A stretch of DNA of 64,000 nucleotides from Amaranthus tricolor. Taxonomy: Eukaryota; Streptophyta; Magnoliopsida; Caryophyllales; Amaranthaceae. The DNA lies in assembly GCF_026212465.1 (NCBI RefSeq), contig NC_080063.1:1056501-1120500 (forward strand), in the 5' to 3' direction. The notes under the pieces are model-generated. The model ran no database searches. It worked only from the letters and a program-made list of their open reading frames with translations, and was not told the origin of the DNA. The position numbers were made by a program, and so were the translations under genes. This document shows, one piece after another, positions 1 through 10,886 of the stretch (position 1 is its first letter; the number at the start of each line of letters is the position of its first letter).

Positions 1-3000
1 TGTTCATTCTTCATCGTTCATTCGTCATTGACCATTAATCCTTGTTCATTCTTCATCGTTCATTCTTCATTGATCATTGATCCTTGTTCATTCTTCATCG
101 TTCATTCGTCATTGATCATTGATCCTTATTCATTCTTCATCGTTCATTCTTCATTGATCATTGTTCCTTGTTCATTCTTCATCGTTCATTCTTCATTGAT
201 CATTTATCCTTGTTCATTATTCATCGTTCATTCGTCATTGACCATTAATCCTTGTTCATTCTTCATCGTTCATTCTTCATTGATCATTGATCCTTATTCA
301 TTCTTCATCGTTCATTCGTCATTGATCATTGATCCTTGTTCATTCTTCATCGTTCAATCTTCATTCGTCATTGACCATTGATCCTTGTTCATTCTTCATC
401 ATTTATTCTTCATTGATCATTGATCCTTGTTCATTCTTCATCGTTCATTCTTCATTAATCATTGATCCTTGTTCATTCTTCATCGTTCATTCTTCATTGA
501 TCATTGATCCTTGTTCATTATTCATCGTTCATTCTTCATTGATCATTGATCATTATTCATTCTTCATCGTTCATTCTTCATTGATCATTGATCCTTATTC
601 ATTCTTCATCGTTCATTCTTCATTGATCATTGATCCTTGTTCATTCTTCATCGTTCATTCGTCATTGACCATTAATCCTTGTTCATTCTTCATCGTTCAT
701 TCTTCATTGATCATTGATCCTAGTTCATTCTTCATCGTTAATTCTTCATTGATCATTGATCCTTTTTCATTCTTCATCGTTCATTCGTCATTGACCATTA
801 ATCCTTGTTCATTCTTCATCGTTCATTCTTCATTGATCATTGATCCTTGTTCATTCTTCATCGTTCATTCTTCATTGATCATTGATCCTTGTTCATTCTT
901 CATCGTTCAATCTTCATTCGTCATTGACCATTGATCCTTGTTCATTCTTCATCATTTATTCTTCAGTGATCATTGATCCTTGTTCATTCTTCATCGTTCA
1001 TTCTTCATTAATCATTGATCCTTGTTCATTCTTCATCGTTCATTCTTCATTGATCATTGATCCTTGTTCATTCTTCATCGTTCATTCTTCATTGATCATT
1101 GATCCTTATTCATTCTTCATCGTTCATTCTTCATTGATCATTGATCCTTGTTCATTCTTCATCGTTCATTCTTCATTGATCATTGATCCTTGTTCATTCT
1201 TCATCGTTCATTCGTCATTGACCATTAATCCTTGTTCATTCTTCATCGTTTATTCTTCATTGATCATTGATCCTTGTTCATTCTTCATCGTTCATTCTTC
1301 ATTGATCATTGATCCTTGTTCATTCTTCATCGTTCATTCGTCATTGACCATTGATCCTTGTTCATTCTTCATCGTTTATTCTTCATTGATCATTGATGCT
1401 TGATCATTCTTCATCGTTCATTCGTCACTGACCATTGATCCTTGTTCATTCTTCATTGATCATTGTTCCTTGTTCATTATTCATCGTTCATTCTTCATTG
1501 ATCATTGATCCTTGTTCATTATTCATCGTTCATTCGTCATTGACCATTAATCCTTGTTAATTCTTCATCGTTCATTCGTCATTGACCATTAATCCTTGTT
1601 CATTCTTCATCGTTCATTCTTCATTGATCATTGATCCTTGTTCATTCTTCATCGTTCATTCTTCATTGATCATTGATCCTTGTTCATTCTTCATCGTTCA
1701 TTCTTCATTGATCATTGATCCTTCTTCATTCTTCATCGTTCCTTCGTCATTGACCATTGATCCTTGTTCATTCTTCATCGTTTATTCTTCATTGATCATT
1801 GATCCTTGTTCATTCATCATCGTTCAATCTTCATTCTTCATTGATCATTGATGCTTGTTCATTCTTCATCGTTCATTCGTCAGTGATCATTGATCCTTTT
1901 TCATTCTTCATCGTTCATTCTTCATTGATCATTGATCCTTGTTTATTCTTCTTCGTTCATTCTTCATTGATTATTGATCCTAGTTCATACTTCATCGTTA
2001 ATTCTTCATTGATCATTGATCCTTGTTCATTCTTCATCGTTCATTCGTCATTGACCATTAATCCTTGTTCATTCTTCATCGTTCATTCTTCATTGATCAT
2101 TGATCCTTGTTCATTCTTCATCGTTCATTCGTCATTGATCATTGATCCTTGTTCATTCTTCATCGTTCATTCTTCATTGATCATTGTTCCTTGTTCATTC
2201 TTCATCGTTCATTCTTCATTGATCATTTATCCTTGTTCATTATTCATCGTTCATTCGTCATTGACCATTAATCCTTGTTCATTCTTCATCGTTCATTCTT
2301 CATTGATCATTGATCCTTGTTCATTCTTCATCGTTCATTCGTCACTGATCATTGATCCTTGTTCATTCTTCATCGTTCATTCTTCATTGATCATTGATCC
2401 TTGTTCATTCTTCATCGTTTATTCTTCATTGATCATTGATCCTTGTTCATTTTTCATCGTTCATTCTTCATTGATCATTGATCCTTTTTCATTCTTCATC
2501 GTTCATTCGTCATTGACCATTAATCCTTGTTCATTCTTCATCGTTCATTCTTAATTGATCATTGATCCTTGTTCATTCTTCATCGTTCATTCGTCATTGA
2601 TCATTGATCCTTGTTCATTCTTCATCGTTCAATCTTCATTCGTCATTGACCATTGATCCTTGTTCATTCTTCATCATTTATTCTTCATTGATCATTGATC
2701 CTTGTTCATTCTTCATCGTTAATCATTGATCCTTGTTCACTCTTCATCGTTCATTCTTCATTGATCATTGATCCTTGTTCATTCTTCATCGTTCATTCTT
2801 CATTGATCATTGATCATTATTCATTCTTCATCGTTCATTCTTCATTGATCATTGTTCCTTGTTCATTCTTCATCGTTCATTCTTCATTGATCATTTATCC
2901 TTGTTCATTATTCATCGTTCATTCGTCATTGACCATTAATCCTTGTTCATTCTTCATCGTTCATTCTTCATTGATCATTGATCCTTGTTCATTCTTCATC

Positions 3001-6000
3001 GTTCATTGGTCACTGATCATTGATCCTTGTTCATTCTTCATCGTTCATTCTTCATTGATCATTGATCCTTGTTCATTCTTCATCGTTCATTCTTCATTGA
3101 TCATTGATCCTTGTTCATTTTTCATCGTTCATTCTTCATTGATCATTGATCCTTTTTCATTCTTCATCGTTCATTCGTCATTGACCATTAATCCTTGTTC
3201 ATTCTTCATCGTTCATTCTTCATTGATCATTCATCCTTGTTCATTCTTCATCGTTCATTAATCATTGATCATTGATCCTTGTTCATTCTTCATCGTTCAT
3301 TCGTCATTGACCATTGATCCTTGTTCATTCTTCATCGTTCATTCTTCATTGATCATTGATTCTTGTTCATTCTTCATCGTTCATTCTTCATTGATCATTG
3401 ATCATTATTCATTCTTCATCGTTCGTTCTTCATTGATCATTGATCCTTGTTCATTCTTCATCGTTCATTCTTCATTGATCATTGATCCTTGTTCATTCTT
3501 CATCGTTCATTCGTCATTGACCATTAATCCTTGTTCATTCTTCATCGTTCATTCTTCATTGATCATTGATCCTAGTTCATTCTTCATCGTTAATTCTTCA
3601 TTGATCATTGATCCTTTTTCATTCTTCATCGTTCATTCGTCATTGACCATTAATCCTTGTTCATTATTCATCGTTCATTCTTCATTGATCATTGATCCTT
3701 GTTCATTCTTCATCGTTCATTCTTCATTGATCATTGATCCTTGTTTATTCTTCATCGTTCAATCTTCATTCGTCATTGACCATTGATCCTTGTTCATTCT
3801 TCATCATTTATTCTTCAGTGATCATTGATCCTTGTTCATTCTTCATCGTTCATTCTTCATTAATCATTGATCCTTGTTCATTCTTCATCGTTCATTCTTC
3901 ATTGATCATTGATCCTTGTTCATTCTTCATCGTTCATTCTTCATTGATCATTGATCCTTATTCATTCTTCATCGTTCATTCGTCATTGACCATTAATCCT
4001 TGTTCATTCTTCATCGTTTATTCTTCATTGATCATTGATCCCTTTTCATTCTTCATCGTTCATTCTTCATTGATCATTGATCCTTGTTCATTCTTCATCG
4101 TTCATTCGTCATTGACCATTGATCCTTGTTCATTCTTCATCGTTTATTCTTCATTGATCATTGATGCTTGATCATTCTTCATCGTTCATTCGTCACTGAC
4201 CATTGATCCTTGTTCATTCTTCATTGATCATTGTTCCTTGTTCATTATTCATCGTTCATTCTTCATTGATCATTGATCCTTGTTCATTATTCATCGTTCA
4301 TTCGTCATTGACCATTAATCCTTGTTAATTCTTCATCGTTCATTCGTCATTGACCATTAATCCTTGTTCATTCTTCATCGTTCATTCTTCATTGATCATT
4401 GATCCTTGTTCATTCTTCATCGTTCATTCTTCATTGATCATTGATCCTTGTTCATTCTTCATCGTTCATTCTTCATTGATCATTGATCCTTGTTCATTCT
4501 TCATCGTTCCTTCGTCATTGACCATTGATCCTTGTTCATTCTTCATCGTTTATTCTTCATTGATCATTGATCCTTGTTCATTCATCATCGTTCAATCTTC
4601 ATTCTTCATTGATCATAGATGCTTGTTCATTCTTCATCGTTCATTCGTCACTGATCATTGATCCTTTTTCATTCTTCATCGTTCATTCTTCATTGATCAT
4701 TGATCCTTGTTTATTCTTCTTCGTTCATTCTTCATTGATCATTGATCCTTGTTCATACTTCATCGTTAATTCTTCATTGATCATTGATCCTTGTTCATTC
4801 TTCATCGTTCATTCGTCATTGACCATTAATCCTTGTTCATTCTTCATCGTTCATTCTTCATTGATCATTGATCCTTGTTCATTCTTCATCGTTCATTCGT
4901 CATTGATCATTGATCCTTGTTCATTCTTCATCGTTCATTCTTCATTGATCATTGTTCCTTGTTCATTCTTCATCGTTCATTCTTCATTGATCATTGATCC
5001 TTGTTTATTCTTCTTCGTTCATTCTTCATTGATCATTGATCCTAGTTCATACTTCATCGTTAATTCTTCATTGATCATTGATCCTTGTTCATTCTTCATC
5101 GTTCATTCGTCATTGACCATTAATCCTTGTTCATTCTTCATCGTTCATTCTTCATTGATCATTGATCCTTGTTCATTCTTCATCGTTCATTCGTCATTGA
5201 TCATTGATCCTTGTTCATTCTTCATCGTTCATTCTTCATTGATCATTGTTCCTTGTTCATTCTTCATCGTTCATTCTTCATTGATCATTTATCCTTGTTC
5301 ATTATTCATCGTTCATTCGTCATTTACCATTAATCCTTGTTCATTCTTCATCGTTCATTCTTCATTGATCATTGATCCTTGTTCATTCTTCATCGTTCAT
5401 TCGTCACTGATCATTGATCCTTGTTCATTCTTCATCGTTCATTCTTCATTGATCATTGATCCTTGTTCATTCTTCATCGTTCATTCTTCATTGATCATTG
5501 ATCCTTGTTCATTTTTCATCGTTCATTCTTCATTGATCATTGATCCTTTTTCATTCTTCATCGTTCATTCGTCATTGACCATTAATCCTTGTTCATTCTT
5601 CATCGTTCATTCTTCTTTGATCATTGATCCTTGTTCATTCTTCATCGTTCATTCGTCATTGATCATTGATCCTTGTTCATTCTTCATCGTTCAATCTTCA
5701 TTCGTCATTGACCATTGATCCTTGTTCATTCTTCATCATTTATTCTTCATTGATCATTGATCCTTTTTCATTCTTCATCGTTCATTCTTCATTAATCATT
5801 GATCCTTGTTCATTCTTCATCGTTCATTCTTCATTGATCATTGATCCTTGTTCATTCTTCATCGTTCATTCTTCATTGATCATTGATCATTATTCATTCT
5901 TCATCGTTCATTCTTCATTGATCATTGATCCTTGTTCATTCTTCATCGTTCATTCTTCATTGATCATTGATCCTTGTTCATTCTTCATCGTTCATTCGTC

Positions 6001-9000
6001 ATTGACCATTAATCCTTGTTCATTCTTCATCGTTTATTCTTCATTGATCATTGATCCTTGTTCATTCTTCATCGTTCATTCTTCATTGATCATTGATCCT
6101 TGTTCATTCTTCATCGTTCATTCGTCATTGACCATTGATCCTTGTTCATTCTTCATCGTTTATTCTTCATTGATCATTGATGCTTGATCATTCTTCATCG
6201 TTCATTCGTCACTGATCATTGATCCTTGTTCATTCTTTATCGTTCCTTTTTCATTGATCATTGATCCTTGTTCATTCTTCATCGTTCATTCTTCATTGAT
6301 CATTGATCCTTGTTCATTCTTCATCGTTCATTCTTCATTGATCATTGTTCCTTGTTCATTCTTCATCGTTCATTCTTCATTGATCACTGATCCTTGTTCA
6401 TTATTCATCGTTCATTCGTCATTGACCATTAATCCTTGTTCATTCTTCATCGTTCATTCTTCATTGATCATTGATCCTTATTCATTCTTCATCGTTCATT
6501 CGTCACTGATCATTGATCCTTGTTCATTCTTCATCGTTCATTCTTCATTGATCATTGATCCTTGTTCATTCTTCATCGTTCATTCTTCATCGTTCATTGA
6601 TCCTTGTTCATTTTTCATCGTTCATTCTTCATTGATCATTGATCCTTTTTCATTCTTCATCGTTCATTCGTCATTGACCATTTATCCTTGTTCATTCTTC
6701 ATCGTTCATTCTTCATTGATCATTGATCCTTGTTCATTCTTCATCGTTCATTCTTCATTGATCATTGATCCTTGTTCATTCTTCATCGTTCATTCGTCAT
6801 TGACCATTGATCCTTGTTCATTCTTCATCATTTATTCTTCATTGATCATTGATCCTTGTTCATTCATCATCGTTCATTCTTCATTAATCATTGATCCTTG
6901 TTCATTCTTCATCGTTCATTCATCATTGATCATTGATCCTTGTTCATTCTTCATCATTCATTCTTTATTGATCATTGATCCATGTTCATTCTTCATCGTT
7001 CATTCTTCATTTATCATTGATCCTTGTTCATTCTTCATTGTTCAATCTTCATTCTTCATTGATCATTGATCCTTGTTCATTCTTCTTCGTTCATTCGTCA
7101 CTGATCATTGATCCTTGTTCATTCTTCATCGTTCATTCTTCATTGATCATTGATCCTTTGTTCATTCTTCATCGTTCAGTCTTCATTGATCATTGATCCT
7201 TGTTCATTCTTCATCGTTCATTCTTCATTGATCATTGATCCTTGTTCATTTTTCATCGTTCATTCTTCATTGATCATTGATCCTTTTTCATTCTTCATCG
7301 TTCATTCGTCATTGTCCATTAATCCTTGTTCATTCTTCATCGTTCATTCTTCATTGATCATTGATCCTTGTTCATTCTTCATCGTTCATTCTTCATTGAT
7401 CATTGATCCTTGTTCATTCTTCATCGTTCATTCGTCATTGACCATTGATCCTTGTTAATTCTTCATCATTTATTCTTCATTGATCATTGATCCTTGTTCA
7501 TTCTTCATCGTTCATTCTTCAATTATCATTGATCCTTGTTCATTCTTCATCGTTCCTTCTTCATTGATCATTGATCCTTGTTCATTCTTCATCGTTCATT
7601 CTTCATTGATCATTGATCCTTGTTCATTCTCCATCGTTCATTCTTCATTGATCATTGATCCTTGTTCATTCTTCATCGTTCATTCTTCATTGATCATTGA
7701 TCCTTCTTCATTATTCATCGTTCATTCGTTATTGACCATTAATCCTTGTTCATTCTTCATCGTTCATTCTTCATTGATCATTCATCCTTGTTCATTCTTC
7801 ATCGTTCATTAATCATTGATCATTCATCCTTGTTCATTCTTCATCGTTCATTCGTCATTGACCATTGATACTTGTTCATTCTTCATCGTTCATTCTTCAT
7901 TGATCATTGATCCTTGTTCATTCTTCATCGTTCAATCTTCATTCTTCATTGATTATTGATCCTTGTTCATTCTTCATCGTTCATTCGTCACTGATCATTG
8001 ATCCTTGTTCATTCTTCTTCGTTCATTCTTCATTGATCAGTGATCCTTGTTCATTCTTCATCGTTCAGTCTTCATTGATCATTGATCCTTGTTCATTCTT
8101 CATCGTTCATTCTTCATTGATCATTGATCCTTGTTCATTTTTCATCGTTCATTCTTCATTGATCATTGATCCTTTTTCATTCTTCATCGTTCATTCGTCA
8201 TTGACCTTTAATCCTTGTTCATTCTTCATCGTTCATTCTTCATTGATCATTCATCCTTGTTCATTCTTCATCGTTCATTAATCATTGATCATTGATCCTT
8301 GTTCATTCTTCATCGTTCATTCGTCATTGACCATTAATCCTTGTTCATTCTTCATCGTTCATTCTTCATTGATCATTGATCCTTGTTCATTCTTCATCGT
8401 TCATTCTTCATTGATCATTGATCCTTGTTCATTCTTCATCGTTCATTCGTCATTGACCATTGATCCTTGTTCATTCTTCATCGTTTATTCTTTATTGATC
8501 ATTGATCCTTGTTCATTCATCATCGTTCAATCTTCATTCTTCATTGATCATTGATGCTTGTTCATTCTTCATCGTTCATTCGTCACTGATCATTGATCCT
8601 TTTTCATTCTTCATCGTTCATTCTTCATTGATCATTGATCCTTGTTCATTCTTCATCGTTCATTCTTCATTGATCATTGATCCTTGTTCATTCTTCATCG
8701 TTAATTCTTCATTGATCATTGATCCTTGTTCATTCTTCATCGTTCATTCGTCATTGACCATTAATCCTTGTTCATTCTTCATCGTTCATTCTTCATTGAT
8801 CATTGATCCTTGTTCATTCTTCATCGTTCATTCGTCATTGATCATTGATCCTTGTTCATTCTTCATCGTTCATTCTTCATTGATCATTGTTCCTTGTTCA
8901 TTCTTCATCGTTCATCCTTCATTCATCATTGATCCTTGTTCATTATTCATCGTTCATTCGTTATTGACCATTGGTCCTTGTTCATTCTTCATCGTTCATT

Positions 9001-9740
9001 CTTCATTGATCATTGATCCTTGTTCATTCTTCATTGTTCAATCTTCATTCTTCATTGATCATTGATCCTTGTTCATTCTTCATCGTTCATTCGTCACTGA
9101 TCATTGATCCTTGTTCATTCTTCATCGTTCATTCTTCATTGATCATTGATCTTTTGTTCATTCTTCATCGTTCAGTCTTCATTGATCATTGATCCTTGTT
9201 CATTCTTCATCGTTCATTCTTCATTGATCATTGATCCTTGTTCATTTTTCATCGTTCATTCTTCATTGATCATTGATCCTTTTTCATTCTTCATCGTTCA
9301 TTCGTCATTGTCCATTAATCCTTGTTCATTCTTCATCGTTCATTCTTCATTGATCATTGATCTTTGTTCATTCTTCATCGTTCATTCTTCATTGATCATT
9401 GATCCTTGTTCATTCTTCATCGTTCATTCGTCATTGACCATTGATCCTTGTTAATTCTTCATCATTTATTCTTCATTGATCATTGATCCTTGTTCATTCT
9501 TCATCGTTCATTCTTCAATTATCATTGATCCTTGTTCATTCTTCATCGTTCATTCTTCATTGATCATTGATCCTTGTTCATTCTTCATCGTTCATTCTTC
9601 ATTGATCATTGATCCTTGTTCATTCTCCATCGTTCATTCTTCATTGATCATTGATCCTTGTTCATTCTTCATCGTTCATTCTTCATTGATCATTGATCCT
9701 TCTTCATTATTCATCGTTCATTCGTCATTGACCATTAATC
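1..9740 (+). repeat. 42-bp minisatellite array, left arm
   Basis: The whole stretch is a degenerate tandem repeat of about 42 bp (roughly 230 monomers). Each monomer is three related 14-mers: the first is ttcattcttcatcg, the second ttcattcttcattg, the third atcattgatccttg. Common variants change the second 14-mer to a cgtcattg form and the third to accattaatccttg. Some monomers are truncated (for example near 1396, 4165 and 6181) or carry an extra half-unit (gttcaatcttcattc forms). Larger duplications are visible: 7152 onward recurs at 9148 (1996 bp apart, ending at the viral junction), and the block around 1397 recurs at 4165. Because 42 is divisible by 3, long open frames encode a monotonous 14-residue repeat. 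I see no gene here. Confidence 0.96.
7000..9740 (+). repeat. 1996-bp higher-order duplication in left array
   Basis: Two private variants, an extra T giving gatcctttgttc/gatcttttgttc (7152 and 9148) and an aattatcattg variant (7521 and 9517), recur exactly 1996 bp apart, as do the neighbouring monomer variants. This marks a segmental duplication of the array. The second copy is cut off at the viral junction at 9740/9741. Outer boundaries are approximate. Confidence 0.75.
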
Positions 9741-10145
9741 CTTCCACGTCCATATCCATATTCATTAATAAGAGAATTCAAAATTAAATGGTGGGACAAA
9801 TTTACCTTAGAAATTTGTTCAACAAAAAATGTTATCTCCTTTTTTCAAACCGGTATAAAAATGGAATACCAATCTCCATCAACCACCAACAAACCTTCAC
9901 CCTCAAAAGCAACATCAAATTCAAACTCTCCTCAACACAATAAAAATCCCAAAGTAGAAAGTCCAAATTCAGAATCATTATCTAAAGTCCAGAAAGCTAT
10001 TCTCAAAAAGATTCTTGAAGATCCACAATATGCAAAGAAAATATTATCAGAAGAATCCTCTGATGAGATTTTATCGGAGTTTTCAAATGAGTCTTATGAT
10101 CCAACATTTGGTGGCCCATTTGCTCAAGATCCATACGACTTTTAA
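9741..10145 (+). pseudogene. ORF2 3' fragment (codons 301-434), truncated by junction
   Basis: This is the C-terminal third of the viral ORF2 protein, in frame from codon 301 to the stop and otherwise unmutated. The 5' part is missing because the viral block starts here against the minisatellite. The array and the virus share cctt at 9740-9743, so the join is ambiguous over 4 bp. An internal ATG at 9861 could start a 94-residue peptide, but nothing suggests it is used. Confidence 0.93.
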
Positions 10146-10210
10146 TATTGAGTTCACAAAAGTTCAATTCAAATGTTCAACAACTCAAATTAATTCATCC
10201 GAAAGCACAA

Positions 10211-10225
10211 ACGTAAGCAATGACG
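10211..10225 (+). promoter_or_regulatory. as-1-like activator, copy 1
   Basis: The sequence acgtaagcaatgacg closely resembles the as-1 element of the cauliflower mosaic virus 35S promoter, TGACGTAAGGGATGACG, which plant TGA-type bZIP factors bind. The second TGACG half-site is intact. The first is acg preceded by A rather than TG. It lies about 300 bp upstream of the TATA box, further than in 35S. Function is inferred. Confidence 0.6.
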
Positions 10226-10283
10226 AAATCAAAAGTATCATTCAAATGTTCAACAACTCAAATTAATTCATCCGGAAGCACAA

Positions 10284-10298
10284 ACGTAAGCAATGACG
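10284..10298 (+). promoter_or_regulatory. as-1-like activator, copy 2
   Basis: Identical 15-mer to copy 1, exactly 73 bp downstream because of the tandem duplication, and about 215 bp upstream of the TATA box. Two spaced copies would be expected to act together if they bind TGA factors. Confidence 0.6.
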
Positions 10299-10304
10299 AA
10301 ATCA

Positions 10305-10420
10305 AAAGCATCTCCAACAGTAATTCAAAGCATCTTCAACAGTAAAGCATCTCCAACAGTGATTCAAAGCATCTTCAACAGTAAAGCATCTTCAATAGTA
10401 ATTCAAAGCATCTTCTACAG
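10305..10420 (+). repeat. 39-bp direct repeat x3 upstream of TATA
   Basis: Six aaagcatct(c/t)c-type elements alternate as 22-bp and 17-bp units, giving a 39-bp dimer present three times (the last is one base short). The region sits between the as-1-like sites and the TATA box and is probably part of the enhancer. I recognise no named factor site beyond the repeated catctcc/catcttc core. Confidence 0.8.
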
Positions 10421-10511
10421 TATTATAGTGTAACTTTAATAATTATGTTTGTACTATTTCTCTTTAATTTCTTATTGGAAGAGCAGATTGCACCTTATCT
10501 CTTCCTTTGTG

Positions 10512-10519
10512 TATAAATA
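10512..10519 (+). promoter_or_regulatory. TATA box of full-length RNA promoter
   Basis: tataaata lies downstream of the activator repeats and upstream of the primer-binding site, the expected place for the pregenomic RNA promoter. RNA start would be near 10540-10550. It overlaps a potential AATAAA (10516-10521) that would lie just upstream of the start. Confidence 0.75.
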
Positions 10520-10579
10520 AAGTGTCTAGCTCTAAGATGAGAGCATCCTGTAATTTTCTTTTGTTTAAGTCTTATCTCA

Positions 10580-10585
10580 AATAAA
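10580..10585 (+). terminator. Candidate poly(A) signal
   Basis: AATAAA lies about 65 nt after the TATA box. In caulimovirids the poly(A) signal sits just downstream of the RNA start, so RNA passes it once and is cleaved at the second encounter, giving terminal redundancy. The position fits, but the signal is short and the region is A/T rich. Confidence 0.55.
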
Positions 10586-10685
10586 TCTAACTTTCTTTAC
10601 TTATCTTATTATTATCAATTATATAATAAGATTTATATCCACAAAATTATTAAATTATTTTCTCTATCGATCCTGTACTCCCTAT

Positions 10686-10699
10686 TGGTATCAGAGCCA
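10686..10699 (+). promoter_or_regulatory. Minus-strand primer-binding site (tRNA-Met)
   Basis: TGGTATCAGAGCCA is complementary to the 3' end of plant initiator Met-tRNA, the primer used by all caulimovirids. The match runs 14 nt, then G replaces the expected T. The intact virus DNA carries a minus-strand discontinuity here. Two block ends elsewhere in the window (33283 and 46334) fall at this site. Confidence 0.93.
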
Positions 10700-10865
10700 G
10701 TAAGTTATTAAATTGATTAATTGTGCATTTATTAAATTGCATTTGTATTGAGTGTTGGTAAAGTGCTTGGTCAGCCTAATTAAGTTGTTGGTAAGCCATT
10801 TTAAGTCTTGGTGTTCTCGGTTAGGTGGTCCCACTGTTCCCATTCAATTCAGTCATATTTAGTTT

Positions 10866-10886
10866 ATGCAACATTTAATTTATTAA
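10866..10886 (+). CDS. Six-codon upstream ORF overlapping the ORF1 start
   Basis: The first ATG in the predicted leader opens a six-codon ORF (product MQHLIY). Its stop TAA shares its last A with the ORF1 ATG (TAATG). This is the classic geometry for termination-reinitiation, and short uORFs before the first large ORF are important in caulimovirid translation (ribosome shunt and reinitiation). Both ATGs have T at -3; ORF1 has G at +4. The arrangement is identical in units 2, 3 and the inverted copy. Confidence 0.6.
   Translation: MQHLIY

Larger units (their letters stand above)
10168..10313 (+). repeat. 73-bp tandem duplication carrying the activator site
   Basis: Two adjacent 73-bp copies (10168-10240 and 10241-10313) start with ttcaaatgttcaacaactca. 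They differ by very few bases, including 10202 (A in units 1 and 2, G in unit 3 and later). Duplicated enhancer blocks upstream of a TATA box suggest a functional upstream activating region. Confidence 0.9.
10146..10885 (+). promoter_or_regulatory. Viral intergenic region, unit 1 (promoter, poly(A), primer site, leader)
   Basis: This is the 740-bp non-coding region between the ORF2 stop and the ORF1 ATG. In order it holds a 73-bp tandem duplication with two as-1-like sites, three copies of a 39-bp repeat, a TATA box, a poly(A) signal, the tRNA-Met primer site and a leader. From the predicted RNA start (about 30 nt after the TATA box) to 10865 there is no ATG, unlike the uORF-rich leaders of many caulimovirids. 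The same region recurs in every later unit. Confidence 0.88.

Noticed and set aside
1..9740. CRISPR-like array
   Set aside because: The repeats are contiguous with no unique spacers, and the context is a plant EPRV.
28..9787. Chain of 73-383 aa frames on the + strand in the left array
   Set aside because: They are translations of the 42-bp minisatellite. They begin at arbitrary points, often without ATG, and stop wherever a monomer is shortened.
10015..10266. 83-aa frame over the ORF2 end and intergenic region
   Set aside because: It runs through the 73-bp enhancer duplication and has no recognisable domain; treated as chance.
10808..10885. ORF1 start at TTG, 26 codons upstream
   Set aside because: TTG is not a credible start for this plant virus gene. 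The ATG at 10886 is the first in-frame ATG and is coupled to the uORF stop.
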